A program made the translations under genes and the position numbers. The notes beneath the pieces were generated by a model. It searched no databases. It was not told the DNA's origin and worked only from the letters and a program-made list of their open reading frames with translations. Shown here piece by piece: positions 22,052 through 28,510 of a stretch of 28,810 bases of DNA. The DNA comes from a virus: the IMG/VR virus record IMGVR_UViG_3300035698_022442, positions 1 to 28,810 of that record. One strand, given 5' to 3'. The stretch's first letter is position 1. Every line of letters starts with the position of its first letter.

Positions 22052-24124
22052 ATGACCGGAAGATATGTTATCAATATTGGAGCTGCATCTGCAAAACAAT
22101 GGGTTTCTTTTTCATATGAATTTATTCTTAATGGATTAACTATAGCACAAATTACATTGGATGGTGTAACAGGCGGCTATGCTGCTGAATTTGATGTTGG
22201 AAAAGAAATGCTGATATATAAAGGGGGTACTCTAAAATTTCAAGGAGAAGTAGTGTCTCAACAAAGCTTAAGTGGTGGAGGAATTATATTAGTTGCTGTC
22301 ACCGAAACAGATTTAATGGATGCTAAATCTCCAATGACAGGGAGTGCCCTGACAAGAGCTTGGTCTGCAACATCTGATTTAACAATATTAAATACGCTTG
22401 TCACGAGTGTTGCAGGATGGACAACTGATCTACCGGCAGCAACAGCTGTAGATGTTGATTTTAGAACTTCAGCAACGGAATCAGTGTGGAATGCCGTAAT
22501 CAGATTAATGTCTTTGACAAGGAAAGATATTTTTATTCATAGAGATACTAAAGAATTATTTGTATTTGATGAATTAACAGTACATGATAGTTTTTCATTT
22601 ATAGAAGGGAAAAATGCATTAAATATTACCAGAACAAAAATAAGATCTAAAGCAGCTTCAGTTCTTGTATATGGAAAAGGAGATGGGGATTTTCAAATTA
22701 TTGGAACTCATGGCAGCGGTAATCCAGTTGAAGTAGTTATTGATAAAAATATTATCACAGTTGGTGACGCTGATAAAAAGGCTGAAATTGAATATGATAG
22801 ATTAAATCCACAACAAAAAATCTATAAATTATCTCCAACAATAGCTATTGATAATTTAATAATTGGTAATGGTGGAAATATAGCAAGTAATTCTGCAAAT
22901 ATTGATGAAAATGTTGATATTGTAAAAATGAAAACTACTGTAGATGGCAGTGGAGTTGAAACTTTAGACTTAGAAGTTACTAATCCAGACTATAGAGTGG
23001 CATCAAAAAATAGTGCACAGATAAGTGCAAAGCAAGAAGCATCATATAATCAAAGCCAATCAGCAATGCAAGGAGCTGGAAATTTGTCTCAATGGGAAGG
23101 TATGATTAATGGAAGTAGTTCTGCAGGTTTAAGATTTGTATTTAATATCGGAGATGAATTTGAAGATCAAACAGGTACATTAAGAATAAATTCAATAACT
23201 GTTGATTATGATATTGATGAATATAGGCGTGGTGTTGGTACTGCAACAGAATCAAATAAAGATCCAGATATTGAAAGTTCAACTAACTCTGGCCAAGATA
23301 ATGAAAGTGCAGAAGTTGATGAAGATACAACTTTTAATAATTCAATTACTTTTGCTGATTCTTGGACTAATTATAAATCTTGGACTAATATTCTAGAGCA
23401 TGGAGAAGCAATAATATTTCATGTGCATTTGTGGGTTGTTGATTGGAATAATCCAACATCAGTAACTTCTGCATATACTAGGATTAAACATGTTGATGAA
23501 ACAGATTATTATCCAAGTTCAACAGGGCTTAGATTATTAAGAGGACTTACACAAGAAAATACAGCAAGTGATAGTCATAATCATGATTATGGTGATTATG
23601 ATGATGTTCAATGGGGATCCGGTGTTGATGAGGATAGAACTACAGATAGTGATTCACATAGTCATGCCGCATATACACAATTAAATGGTAATGCAACAAT
23701 ATATATTCCAATTGATCCATATTTACAAGATTTCGATGTAGAACTTGATCACACTGGTAGCGGAAATGGAACAGCAGGGGTATTTTTTGCATATTATGTT
23801 GTTAGCCAACATTATCATGGGGCGGGAACTTACAGAACAGATTATCATAAACATGATGTAGCTGTTGGTGATGATGTTTCTGATGCTGGGTCAATAAATG
23901 CAACAAGTGTATCTTTATATTTAGAATTCTGGAATGGATCTAGCTGGGTAAATAAAAATACAATTGCAAGCACAGGAAAAACTATAGATACAGGTGTTGA
24001 TATTTCAGATAGTGGAACTTATCCTGATGCGAAAGGATTTTGGAGAGTTCGTATATTAACTAACAATACAAGTCCTGATTTAATTCAAGGAATTGTAAAT
24101 GTCAAACATAATTTAGATAATTAA
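22052..24124 (+). CDS. tail hub/receptor-binding protein with HxH motifs
   Basis: 690 aa. Residues 1-330 resemble the tail-associated hub (gp27-like): FEGEV-like FQGEVVSQQSLSGGG, the domain ESVWNAVIRLMSLTRKDIFIHRDTKELFVFD, then NITRTKIRSKAASVLVYGKG. The C-terminal half is beta-rich. It has four H-x-H motifs (nt 23576, 23657, 23810, 23846) in Asp/Ser/Tyr-rich surroundings, like metal-binding trimeric fibre tips such as T4 gp37. It likely contacts the receptor. The ATG at 22052 lies one base after the Dit stop, without a ribosome binding site. Confidence 0.65.
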   Translation: MTGRYVINIGAASAKQWVSFSYEFILNGLTIAQITLDGVTGGYAAEFDVGKEMLIYKGGTLKFQGEVVSQQSLSGGGIILVAVTETDLMDAKSPMTGSALTRAWSATSDLTILNTLVTSVAGWTTDLPAATAVDVDFRTSATESVWNAVIRLMSLTRKDIFIHRDTKELFVFDELTVHDSFSFIEGKNALNITRTKIRSKAASVLVYGKGDGDFQIIGTHGSGNPVEVVIDKNIITVGDADKKAEIEYDRLNPQQKIYKLSPTIAIDNLIIGNGGNIASNSANIDENVDIVKMKTTVDGSGVETLDLEVTNPDYRVASKNSAQISAKQEASYNQSQSAMQGAGNLSQWEGMINGSSSAGLRFVFNIGDEFEDQTGTLRINSITVDYDIDEYRRGVGTATESNKDPDIESSTNSGQDNESAEVDEDTTFNNSITFADSWTNYKSWTNILEHGEAIIFHVHLWVVDWNNPTSVTSAYTRIKHVDETDYYPSSTGLRLLRGLTQENTASDSHNHDYGDYDDVQWGSGVDEDRTTDSDSHSHAAYTQLNGNATIYIPIDPYLQDFDVELDHTGSGNGTAGVFFAYYVVSQHYHGAGTYRTDYHKHDVAVGDDVSDAGSINATSVSLYLEFWNGSSWVNKNTIASTGKTIDTGVDISDSGTYPDAKGFWRVRILTNNTSPDLIQGIVNVKHNLDN

Positions 24125-24125
24125 A

Positions 24126-24311
24126 ATGGTAAAAACACGAAAACAACGAATGGATGAATTTATAGAAAAAAGAGAAGGTATTTTAAATGCTAGAATGAGA
24201 TTAATAGCTAAAGGAGAAAAATATATATTAATGAATCAGGAAAAAATGGATGAAATAGAATATAGAAAAACACATCCTTATCCAGAAGTAAAAAATAAAC
24301 GGGAGATATAA
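24126..24311 (+). CDS. small basic hypothetical protein
   Basis: 61 aa, helical and strongly charged (KTRKQRMDEFIEKREGILNARMRLIAKGEKY). It starts one base after the hub stop, with no ribosome binding site. It may be a tail accessory or chaperone; not recognised. Confidence 0.5.
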   Translation: MVKTRKQRMDEFIEKREGILNARMRLIAKGEKYILMNQEKMDEIEYRKTHPYPEVKNKREI

Positions 24312-24313
24312 AA

Positions 24314-24637
24314 ATGATGGAATACATTGAAAAAAATCAAGCTAAGGCATTTAAAGTAGATATAATTGATATAGAAACTCCATTTAGAATAGATGAAGAA
24401 AATATAATTATATCTGAGTCAAGAGATGTTTATTTTTCTAGAGATGAATTTATTAAAGCAATTCAAAATATTAATAATAAACTTAATTTTCATAAATATG
24501 AAATAGGGGAAGAAAATATAAATATAATCAAAGATAAAATTGATAAATTAGAAAAAAAGAAAAAACTTTTTGAAGATTTTTCTAATAAATACCTGGTAAA
24601 TAATCAGGTAGGAACAGGTGATCAAAGTGGAAAGTAA
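24314..24637 (+). CDS. hypothetical late protein
   Basis: 107 aa. The N-terminal beta part (AFKVDIIDIETPFRIDEENIIISESRDVYFS) and the C-terminal helices (NIIKDKIDKLEKKKKLFEDFSNKY) are clear. GGGAG lies upstream of two adjacent Met codons (24314, 24317). It overlaps the holin-like gene by 11 bases. Function unknown. Confidence 0.5.
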   Translation: MMEYIEKNQAKAFKVDIIDIETPFRIDEENIIISESRDVYFSRDEFIKAIQNINNKLNFHKYEIGEENINIIKDKIDKLEKKKKLFEDFSNKYLVNNQVGTGDQSGK

Positions 24638-24830
24638 AACGCTTAAATTAAATAAAGAAGATATGATGAAGGTATTGAAAGGAGCAGGTATTGCTGCAGG
24701 CGGTGCTGTCTTGACATACGCAACAGAAATGATTCCCATGATTGAATGGGGAGAATACAAACCGATGATTGTTGCATTAGGAGCTGTCTTAGTCAACTTC
24801 GGCTGGAAATTACTTAAGGGAAAGAAATAA
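24627..24830 (+). CDS. holin-like small membrane protein
   Basis: 67 aa with a GTG start, chosen because AGGTGAT lies four bases upstream. It has two hydrophobic segments (about 17-34, VLKGAGIAAGGAVLTYATEMI; about 46-60, MIVALGAVLVNFGWKLL) and a C-terminal KGKK. This is the size and topology of small phage holins, and it is the last gene of the late block. No endolysin is recognised nearby, so the lysis role is inferred. Confidence 0.5.
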   Translation: MESKTLKLNKEDMMKVLKGAGIAAGGAVLTYATEMIPMIEWGEYKPMIVALGAVLVNFGWKLLKGKK

Positions 24831-24852
24831 TTTTCCCCTTTATTTTTTTATT
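24818..24852 (+). terminator. late operon terminator
   Basis: GGGAAA (24818-24823) pairs with TTTCCC (24832-24837), followed by CTTTATTTTTTTATT. It ends the plus-strand late block at the junction of the convergent operons and overlaps the 3' end of the minus-strand gene. Confidence 0.7.
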
Positions 24853-25040
24853 AATTCTACTATTGGAATTCCCATATCTTCAAGCATTCGCCTATATGTG
24901 AACTTCACATCTGGTGTTTGAATGCCCCGGGCTGTTTTTATAAGGTCGAAAGCATCTGATTCTTTATTATAATTATATCCTTTTTCATATTCTACATCTC
25001 GGTCATAAGTTTCCTGTTCTTCAGTATAATCATTTTCCAT
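24840..25040 (-). CDS. small acidic hypothetical protein
   Basis: 66 aa from the ATG at 25040, which has GAGGTGT about seven bases upstream; longer in-frame starts lie inside the preceding microprotein. Acidic and tyrosine-rich N-terminus (MENDYTEEQETYDRDVEYEKGYNYN), then a helical C-terminus (FTYRRMLEDMGIPIVELIKK). It is the last gene of the minus operon and is coupled to the 26-aa zinc ribbon (TAAAATG). Function unknown. Confidence 0.55.
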   Translation of the reverse strand: MENDYTEEQETYDRDVEYEKGYNYNKESDAFDLIKTARGIQTPDVKFTYRRMLEDMGIPIVELIKK

Positions 25041-25041
25041 T

Positions 25042-25122
25042 TTATTCACACCTCGTACAACTATTTTCATGGTCATAATCATTTAAAATTTTTCCACAAA
25101 AACAACAATATTTTTCAGTCAT
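25042..25122 (-). CDS. 26-aa zinc-ribbon microprotein
   Basis: The frame starting MTEKYCCFCGK and ending SCTRCE has two C-x2-C knuckles (CFC G and CTRC) spaced for one zinc ion. AGGTGAT (25134-25128) lies five bases before the ATG, a perfect archaeal site, which argues it is translated. Its stop overlaps the start region of the next gene. It is a paralogue of the 36-aa ribbon at 25547: same leader and same YCCxCG start. Confidence 0.6.
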   Translation of the reverse strand: MTEKYCCFCGKILNDYDHENSCTRCE

Positions 25123-25127
25123 TGTGT

Positions 25128-25143
25128 ATCACCTAAGTTATAT
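25128..25143 (-). repeat. leader repeat copy 1
   Basis: ATATAACTTAGGTGAT on the minus strand, identical over 16 bases to 25663-25678. Both copies end in the ribosome binding site of a zinc-ribbon microprotein. This copy overlaps the end of the PCNA-like gene. Confidence 0.75.
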
Positions 25144-25545
25144 TAATTCAGCATCATGCCATTTATCTATATCACCGTCATCTTTAAATCTAGGTGCTAA
25201 TATGAAACCGTTATTGTTATCTTCTATAGCAAGGGGCATTCCTTTACCGACACTAATTGTTACACTATCAGAGCAATCATCTTCTATCAATATCTTTAGA
25301 ATAAGTTTTAAATATTCTTTTGAATATCTGCATGATTGATATTTTGATTTATCAAGAGTTGGAACTTTCTGCATAGTTGTTTCAAAAATATTAAATATCT
25401 CATTGTTTGTTTTTATTTTTGGGACATACATTACTACATTTGAAGCATCCATTCCACCTTGAAAATTCTCTGGAGAAATCTTTTCTCCTGGTACTTGATT
25501 TTCTTTGAAAATCTTCTTCATATTATTTATTGTTTTTGTATTCAT
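25138..25545 (-). CDS. PCNA-like sliding clamp, single-domain
   Basis: 135 aa. The C-terminal part reads like the end of PCNA: YSKEYLKLILKIL, then CSDSVTISVGKGMPLAIED and GFILAPRFKDD, matching the conserved SxEYLxxxxKA...LSDxVxI...PLKI...LAPR pattern. Upstream, GGMDASNVVMYVPKI resembles the MDPSxVAM loop. A normal archaeal PCNA has about 245 aa in two domains; this has roughly one. It could be a half-clamp ring subunit or an inhibitor of the host clamp. The ATG at 25545 follows AGGTG by eight bases; an in-frame ATG at 25629 would run through the zinc-ribbon gene. No C-terminal PIP binding data can be inferred. Confidence 0.6.
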   Translation of the reverse strand: MNTKTINNMKKIFKENQVPGEKISPENFQGGMDASNVVMYVPKIKTNNEIFNIFETTMQKVPTLDKSKYQSCRYSKEYLKLILKILIEDDCSDSVTISVGKGMPLAIEDNNNGFILAPRFKDDGDIDKWHDAELI

Positions 25546-25546
25546 T

Positions 25547-25657
25547 TTAGCAGCACCTAATACATAAACCGCCTCTATTACCAAGACTTGGATATTGTCC
25601 ACATTTACAACAATATTTAACTTTTTCATCAGTTCCTATTTGGTTTGTTTGGTTCAT
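25547..25657 (-). CDS. 36-aa zinc-ribbon microprotein
   Basis: The frame starts MNQTNQIGTDEK and has KYCCKCGQYPSLGN followed by CIRCC, two C-x2-C knuckles. AGGTGAT lies five bases before the ATG, which is the first start codon after the minus-strand promoter. The stop is one base before the PCNA-like ATG (TAAAATG), so the two are coupled. It may be a small DNA- or protein-binding regulator. Confidence 0.6.
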   Translation of the reverse strand: MNQTNQIGTDEKVKYCCKCGQYPSLGNRGGLCIRCC

Positions 25658-25662
25658 TTCTT

Positions 25663-25678
25663 ATCACCTAAGTTATAT
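25663..25678 (-). repeat. leader repeat copy 2
   Basis: Second copy of ATATAACTTAGGTGAT; here it partly overlaps the inverted repeat at 25670-25692. Confidence 0.75.
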
Positions 25679-25692
25679 ATAATATATAACTT
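25670..25692. promoter_or_regulatory. perfect inverted repeat, likely operator
   Basis: Arms AAGTTATATAT and ATATATAACTT (11 bp each) flank one central A. The site lies between the minus-strand TATA box (25694-25701) and the predicted transcript start near 25670, so a dimeric repressor bound here would block initiation. AT-rich composition raises the chance rate, but an 11-bp perfect arm at this spot is notable. Confidence 0.6.
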
Positions 25693-25693
25693 A

Positions 25694-25701
25694 TATATAA
25701 A
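25694..25701 (-). promoter_or_regulatory. archaeal promoter for the PCNA-like/zinc-ribbon genes
   Basis: TTTATATA on the minus strand, preceded by a purine-rich BRE-like GGGAAAGA. Transcription is expected about 27 bases on, near 25670, giving a short leader with AGGTGAT before the ATG at 25657. Confidence 0.55.
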
Positions 25702-25712
25702 TCTTTCCCTAA

Positions 25713-25726
25713 TCCTTTATAAAGGA
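25713..25726. repeat. 14-bp perfect palindrome
   Basis: TCCTTTATAAAGGA, six bases beyond the GIY-YIG stop codon and upstream of the promoter. It may be a second regulator site or a transcript-end hairpin; no T-run follows on the minus strand. Confidence 0.5.
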
Positions 25727-25731
25727 AAGCC

Positions 25732-26130
25732 TTATACAAGCTGATTTATAGATATACGGCAGTTGATTATCCCATTATATGACCTAGAATCAAGCAAAGC
25801 ATTCCTATCAAACTGTTCTTTTGTCTCATAATAATTCATCCAGGCTTTGGAAGTACAACACATTAATATGGTTCGGGTGAAGTTTTCTTTACTATATAGT
25901 CTGATGTCCTCTAGAAGCTCCATACAGCTCCCGTAATAGGACTTCCAATCAGATTCAATAATCCTATGCCTGAATTTTTTCTTGCCTTTAAGGGGCTTTA
26001 ATTTGCGTTTGAACCAAAATTTTTTCTGTCCTATATAGAACCGCCCATTGGCTTTGTTTTCAATACGGTAAATAAAGCCAACAAATTTACTTATATCCTT
26101 GGGTGCCCCTTGCCATTCAGTCTCGGTCAC
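25732..26130 (-). CDS. GIY-YIG family endonuclease
   Basis: 132 aa. The N-terminal catalytic motif is GFIYRIENKANGRFYIG (about 18-34) and continues QKKFW. A basic stretch (KRKLKPLKGKKKFRHR) and ESDWKSYYGS follow, as in phage-encoded GIY-YIG proteins related to T4 Seg-type enzymes. It probably nicks or cuts DNA, as a freestanding homing enzyme or in DNA processing. GTG start at 26130 with GAGGT six bases upstream; it overlaps the ligase end by 14 bases. Confidence 0.8.
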   Translation of the reverse strand: MTETEWQGAPKDISKFVGFIYRIENKANGRFYIGQKKFWFKRKLKPLKGKKKFRHRIIESDWKSYYGSCMELLEDIRLYSKENFTRTILMCCTSKAWMNYYETKEQFDRNALLDSRSYNGIINCRISINQLV

Positions 26131-27091
26131 TTCTGAACCTCACAAATACTGGATGCCGTGGGACATCTTTGGCTCCAATCATCATTCCTTTGTACTCAAT
26201 CATTTTACCTACATATGAATCTCTATTTTTCCAGACTTCTTCTTTTTCTTCATCTGTCATAGCAAGAGATACTTTAAGTGGGTACCAATTCCAATTAACT
26301 TTAAATGCTGAAGCTTTTTCAATCAACACTCGATCCCCTTTCTTCTTTGATGTCACAGATCTCCCAAGTTCATTGATTGTTTTCTCAGCATTAGGATCAA
26401 CTTCTGTAGCCTGTATAACTTTCATTATTCTAGCATCAAAGGTTTTGTAGGGTTTGACCTTAAGCATATATTCTTCCTTTAATGTAGATCTCCCGAATTT
26501 ATATGGGGATCCTGGATCCCTTAAAATCAATCCTTCATATCCATCCTTCAATGCTGTTTCAAACATAGCTTCAACATCTTGTGCTGAATTAACTGTTTTT
26601 TGAACCACAGGCACATAACTTGAAGCATATGAAACATTTTTAATTATCTCTGATTTATTTATAAATGTTTCAGGATTTAATATAGCTTCATCATAATGTG
26701 TCTCGAAGCAATGAAATTTTATGTCAGCAATCAAGCTATTGATTTCAATAATTGCATTTGGGCCATATTCTTTTTGCAATTTCACAAATGTTTTTCCATC
26801 ATTGAAATCTTTTGTCATGACTGCCCTGGTGATCTCTTGAAAAGTTCTGCCATGAGCATATAATTCACCATCAAAAATTCGATTCATACTTTCTGCATGA
26901 TCCAAGATATATTTAAATTTCTCTTGCAGCTGTTTATTCTGAATCGGCTTTAATGCCCGTGACACCATTCCAAGTTTTGGATGAAATACTACTCGAATTC
27001 CATCAAGCTTATAGCTCGCCATCTTTGGATATTTAATGTTGTTCAGATCTACTTCTTGATTGCATGCCAGCATAGGTGAAAATTGTTTCAT
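26117..27091 (-). CDS. ATP-dependent DNA ligase
   Basis: 324 aa, close to the size of minimal viral ligases. Nucleotidyltransferase motifs in order: I YKLDGIR (K28 the adenylated lysine), III FDGELY (73-78), IV EGLILR (186-191) and V LKVKPY (210-215). The C-terminal OB domain covers about 245-324 (VGKMIEYKGMMI ... HPVFVRFRSDRD). It seals nicks using ATP during virus replication or repair. AGGTGG precedes the ATG. No N-terminal DNA-binding domain is present, so it may need a partner. It sits in the same operon as the PCNA-like protein. Confidence 0.92.
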   Translation of the reverse strand: MKQFSPMLACNQEVDLNNIKYPKMASYKLDGIRVVFHPKLGMVSRALKPIQNKQLQEKFKYILDHAESMNRIFDGELYAHGRTFQEITRAVMTKDFNDGKTFVKLQKEYGPNAIIEINSLIADIKFHCFETHYDEAILNPETFINKSEIIKNVSYASSYVPVVQKTVNSAQDVEAMFETALKDGYEGLILRDPGSPYKFGRSTLKEEYMLKVKPYKTFDARIMKVIQATEVDPNAEKTINELGRSVTSKKKGDRVLIEKASAFKVNWNWYPLKVSLAMTDEEKEEVWKNRDSYVGKMIEYKGMMIGAKDVPRHPVFVRFRSDRD

Positions 27092-27259
27092 TTATTCCAC
27101 CTTTTTAATTAATTTCGCTTCATATTCTTCAAAATAACTAAATGTTTTTTCGAGCTTTTGTCTGTTATTAGCATCTGCACGATACCAGGCGGTGGATAAA
27201 GCCTTAACAAAACTTCCACCATATTTTTCCATTAAATCAATTGCTTCCATCGTTACCAT
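27092..27259 (-). CDS. small helical hypothetical protein
   Basis: 55 aa (MVTMEAIDLMEKYGGSFVKAL ... FSYFEEYEAKLIKKVE), all helical. Start at 27259 with GAGGT eight bases upstream; a GTG at 27274 is the alternative. It overlaps the upstream gene by 23 bases and abuts the ligase. Similar small helical phage proteins of unknown function are common. Confidence 0.5.
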   Translation of the reverse strand: MVTMEAIDLMEKYGGSFVKALSTAWYRADANNRQKLEKTFSYFEEYEAKLIKKVE

Positions 27260-27557
27260 TTTTCCATACCTCACTTTTTATATATTCATTTCGTACTCGA
27301 CTATAATATTGCTTAAATCTGCTTCTGTTAATACCAAGTTCTTTGGCAATTCTACCTGCCAAACAATCAATACTGTTAACATCGCACCCAAATTTATAAT
27401 CGATTGTCCGATATTTTCCAGGGAACATCTCTTTGATTATTTTATTTGCTCCCTTAAAATCAACCAAGGAATTATATCCTCTAATCAATTTCATACATGT
27501 TTTATCCACATGATAATATTCTTTAATTTGATCTAAGTATGGGCGTGATTCTTTCAT
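27237..27557 (-). CDS. putative helix-turn-helix protein
   Basis: 106 aa. The C-terminal part CLAGRIAKELGINRSRFKQYYSRVRNEY fits a helix-turn-helix with recognition helix around NRSRFKQYY. The N-terminal half is helical (YLDQIKEYYHVDKTCMKLIRGYN). It may act as a transcription regulator. Start at 27557, overlapping the zinc-ribbon stop as ATGA, so translation is coupled. Confidence 0.55.
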   Translation of the reverse strand: MKESRPYLDQIKEYYHVDKTCMKLIRGYNSLVDFKGANKIIKEMFPGKYRTIDYKFGCDVNSIDCLAGRIAKELGINRSRFKQYYSRVRNEYIKSEVWKNGNDGSN

Positions 27558-27649
27558 TGGTAATGCCACATGCATTGCCCACAATAAAGAACACCATTGT
27601 CTTCAATAAGTGTTCCTGTACATTCCGGGCATGTTTTAGGTTCATCCAC
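27554..27649 (-). CDS. 31-aa zinc-ribbon microprotein
   Basis: The frame MDEPKTCPECTGTLIEDNG followed by VLYCGQCMWHYQ is a classic small zinc ribbon (CPEC ... CGQC). GTG start at 27649 with AGGTG six bases upstream. It overlaps the previous ribbon by eight bases and the next gene by four (ATGA). It may be a subunit or regulator of the HTH protein encoded after it. Confidence 0.6.
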   Translation of the reverse strand: MDEPKTCPECTGTLIEDNGVLYCGQCMWHYQ

Positions 27650-27803
27650 AGTCACCACCTCTATCTGGTTCTGGATAAACTGTTTGATTCTTTCCTAATT
27701 TTAAGCATCTTGGGTTTTGGCAAACATAAATCCAATATCTATGTTCATCCCCAAACATCAATTCATTACAACTTGGACATTTTGTATCTATGTCAATACC
27801 CAT
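27642..27803 (-). CDS. 53-aa zinc-ribbon protein
   Basis: MGIDIDTKCPSCNELMFG, then YVCQNPRCLKLGKNQTVYP: a C-x2-C and C-x4-C zinc site, with a further Cys near the end. GGGTG lies about eight bases before the ATG at 27803. It overlaps both neighbours, as do nearly all genes here. Confidence 0.6.
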   Translation of the reverse strand: MGIDIDTKCPSCNELMFGDEHRYWIYVCQNPRCLKLGKNQTVYPEPDRGGDCG

Positions 27804-27895
27804 TTTACAAGCACCCAGGCATAAAATTTCATTAATAGCATTAAAAATATTGCGAATCCCACAAGATACAATGACACTTTTGTCGTTTCTTTCAT
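27788..27895 (-). CDS. 35-aa single-pass membrane microprotein
   Basis: MKETTKVSLYLVGFAIFLML then LMKFYAWVLVKWVLT: a hydrophobic core of about 24 residues. GAGGTAA overlaps the upstream stop and lies just before the ATG at 27895. It may be a small membrane effector; no family is recognised. Confidence 0.5.
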   Translation of the reverse strand: MKETTKVSLYLVGFAIFLMLLMKFYAWVLVKWVLT

Positions 27896-27897
27896 GA

Positions 27898-28278
27898 TTA
27901 CCTCTTCACATTAAAGGTCAGCCACACAGTCAGATTTTTGTAATCTTGCTTCATTTCATCAATCTGAGCATGAAGATCTTGTATCTCTATCTCTAATTCA
28001 GCTGCATAATTTTCATGTGTATAGAAAAAATTACCATCATTAGCTATGATACTTCCCATACTTTGTTTGCTGCAACTGCTGCCTGTTCCTGTGTTTATTG
28101 GTACATAATTAATCAGGTTTACTATTGCATCTTTTGCATCACCATCCATGCAGTTCTCTATGCAATAATTATTGATCTTGCATATTCGGCATGGGTCATG
28201 GTTATATGTAGCCATTGCTGTTGGCACCATTAATATTGTCACCAATATCAATGATATAATTACTTGTGTTTTGTTCAT
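27898..28278 (-). CDS. exported Cys-rich coiled-coil protein
   Basis: 126 aa from the ATG at 28278, which has AGGTGA five bases upstream. Signal peptide at about 1-23 (VIISLILVTILMVPTAMA). A Cys-rich segment follows (CRICKINNYCIENC), then a single further Cys, and a C-terminal helix with heptads (LEIEIQDLHAQIDEMKQDYKNLTVWL). It is predicted to be outside the cytoplasm and disulfide bonded. It is unusual among otherwise cytoplasmic early genes. Confidence 0.55.
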   Translation of the reverse strand: MNKTQVIISLILVTILMVPTAMATYNHDPCRICKINNYCIENCMDGDAKDAIVNLINYVPINTGTGSSCSKQSMGSIIANDGNFFYTHENYAAELEIEIQDLHAQIDEMKQDYKNLTVWLTFNVKR

Positions 28279-28283
28279 TGTTT

Positions 28284-28364
28284 TCACCTGTGTATTATAA
28301 AATTTTTCTTATATAGTTGATCAATATATTCTGGTGTCCCAAAAAATTCATAAGCATTATTCAT
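28284..28364 (-). CDS. 26-aa microprotein
   Basis: MNNAYEFFGTPEYIDQLYKK then NFIIHR. The ATG overlaps the previous stop as ATGA and the end provides the ribosome binding site (AGGTGA) of the next gene. Conserved coupling suggests translation, but it could be only a translational relay. Confidence 0.4.
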   Translation of the reverse strand: MNNAYEFFGTPEYIDQLYKKNFIIHR

Positions 28365-28510
28365 TTTTCACAAACTGCATTTCCATTATCAATCATTGTA
28401 ACTTTATATCCTTTCGATTGTATGCTAGATATTATTTCATGGAAATCTGTATAATCCATGCTATTGATAATGGTTACTTTAACTCCATACTTTTTGTTTT
28501 CTTCAATCAT
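28361..28510 (-). CDS. 49-aa hypothetical protein
   Basis: MIEENKKYGVKVTIINSMD, then a helix and YKVTMIDNGNAVCEK: a beta-alpha-beta pattern. The ATG at 28510 overlaps the end of the preceding gene by eight bases, with no Shine-Dalgarno sequence. Not recognised. Confidence 0.45.
   Translation of the reverse strand: MIEENKKYGVKVTIINSMDYTDFHEIISSIQSKGYKVTMIDNGNAVCEK

Noticed and set aside
23576-23584. HNH string read as a nuclease motif
   Set aside because: It is an isolated HxH in an Asp/Tyr-rich fibre segment with no other HNH-nuclease features.
25545-25629. N-terminal extension of the PCNA-like protein to an ATG at 25629
   Set aside because: This stretch is better explained by the 36-aa zinc-ribbon gene in another frame, and the ATG at 25545 has AGGTG at good spacing.
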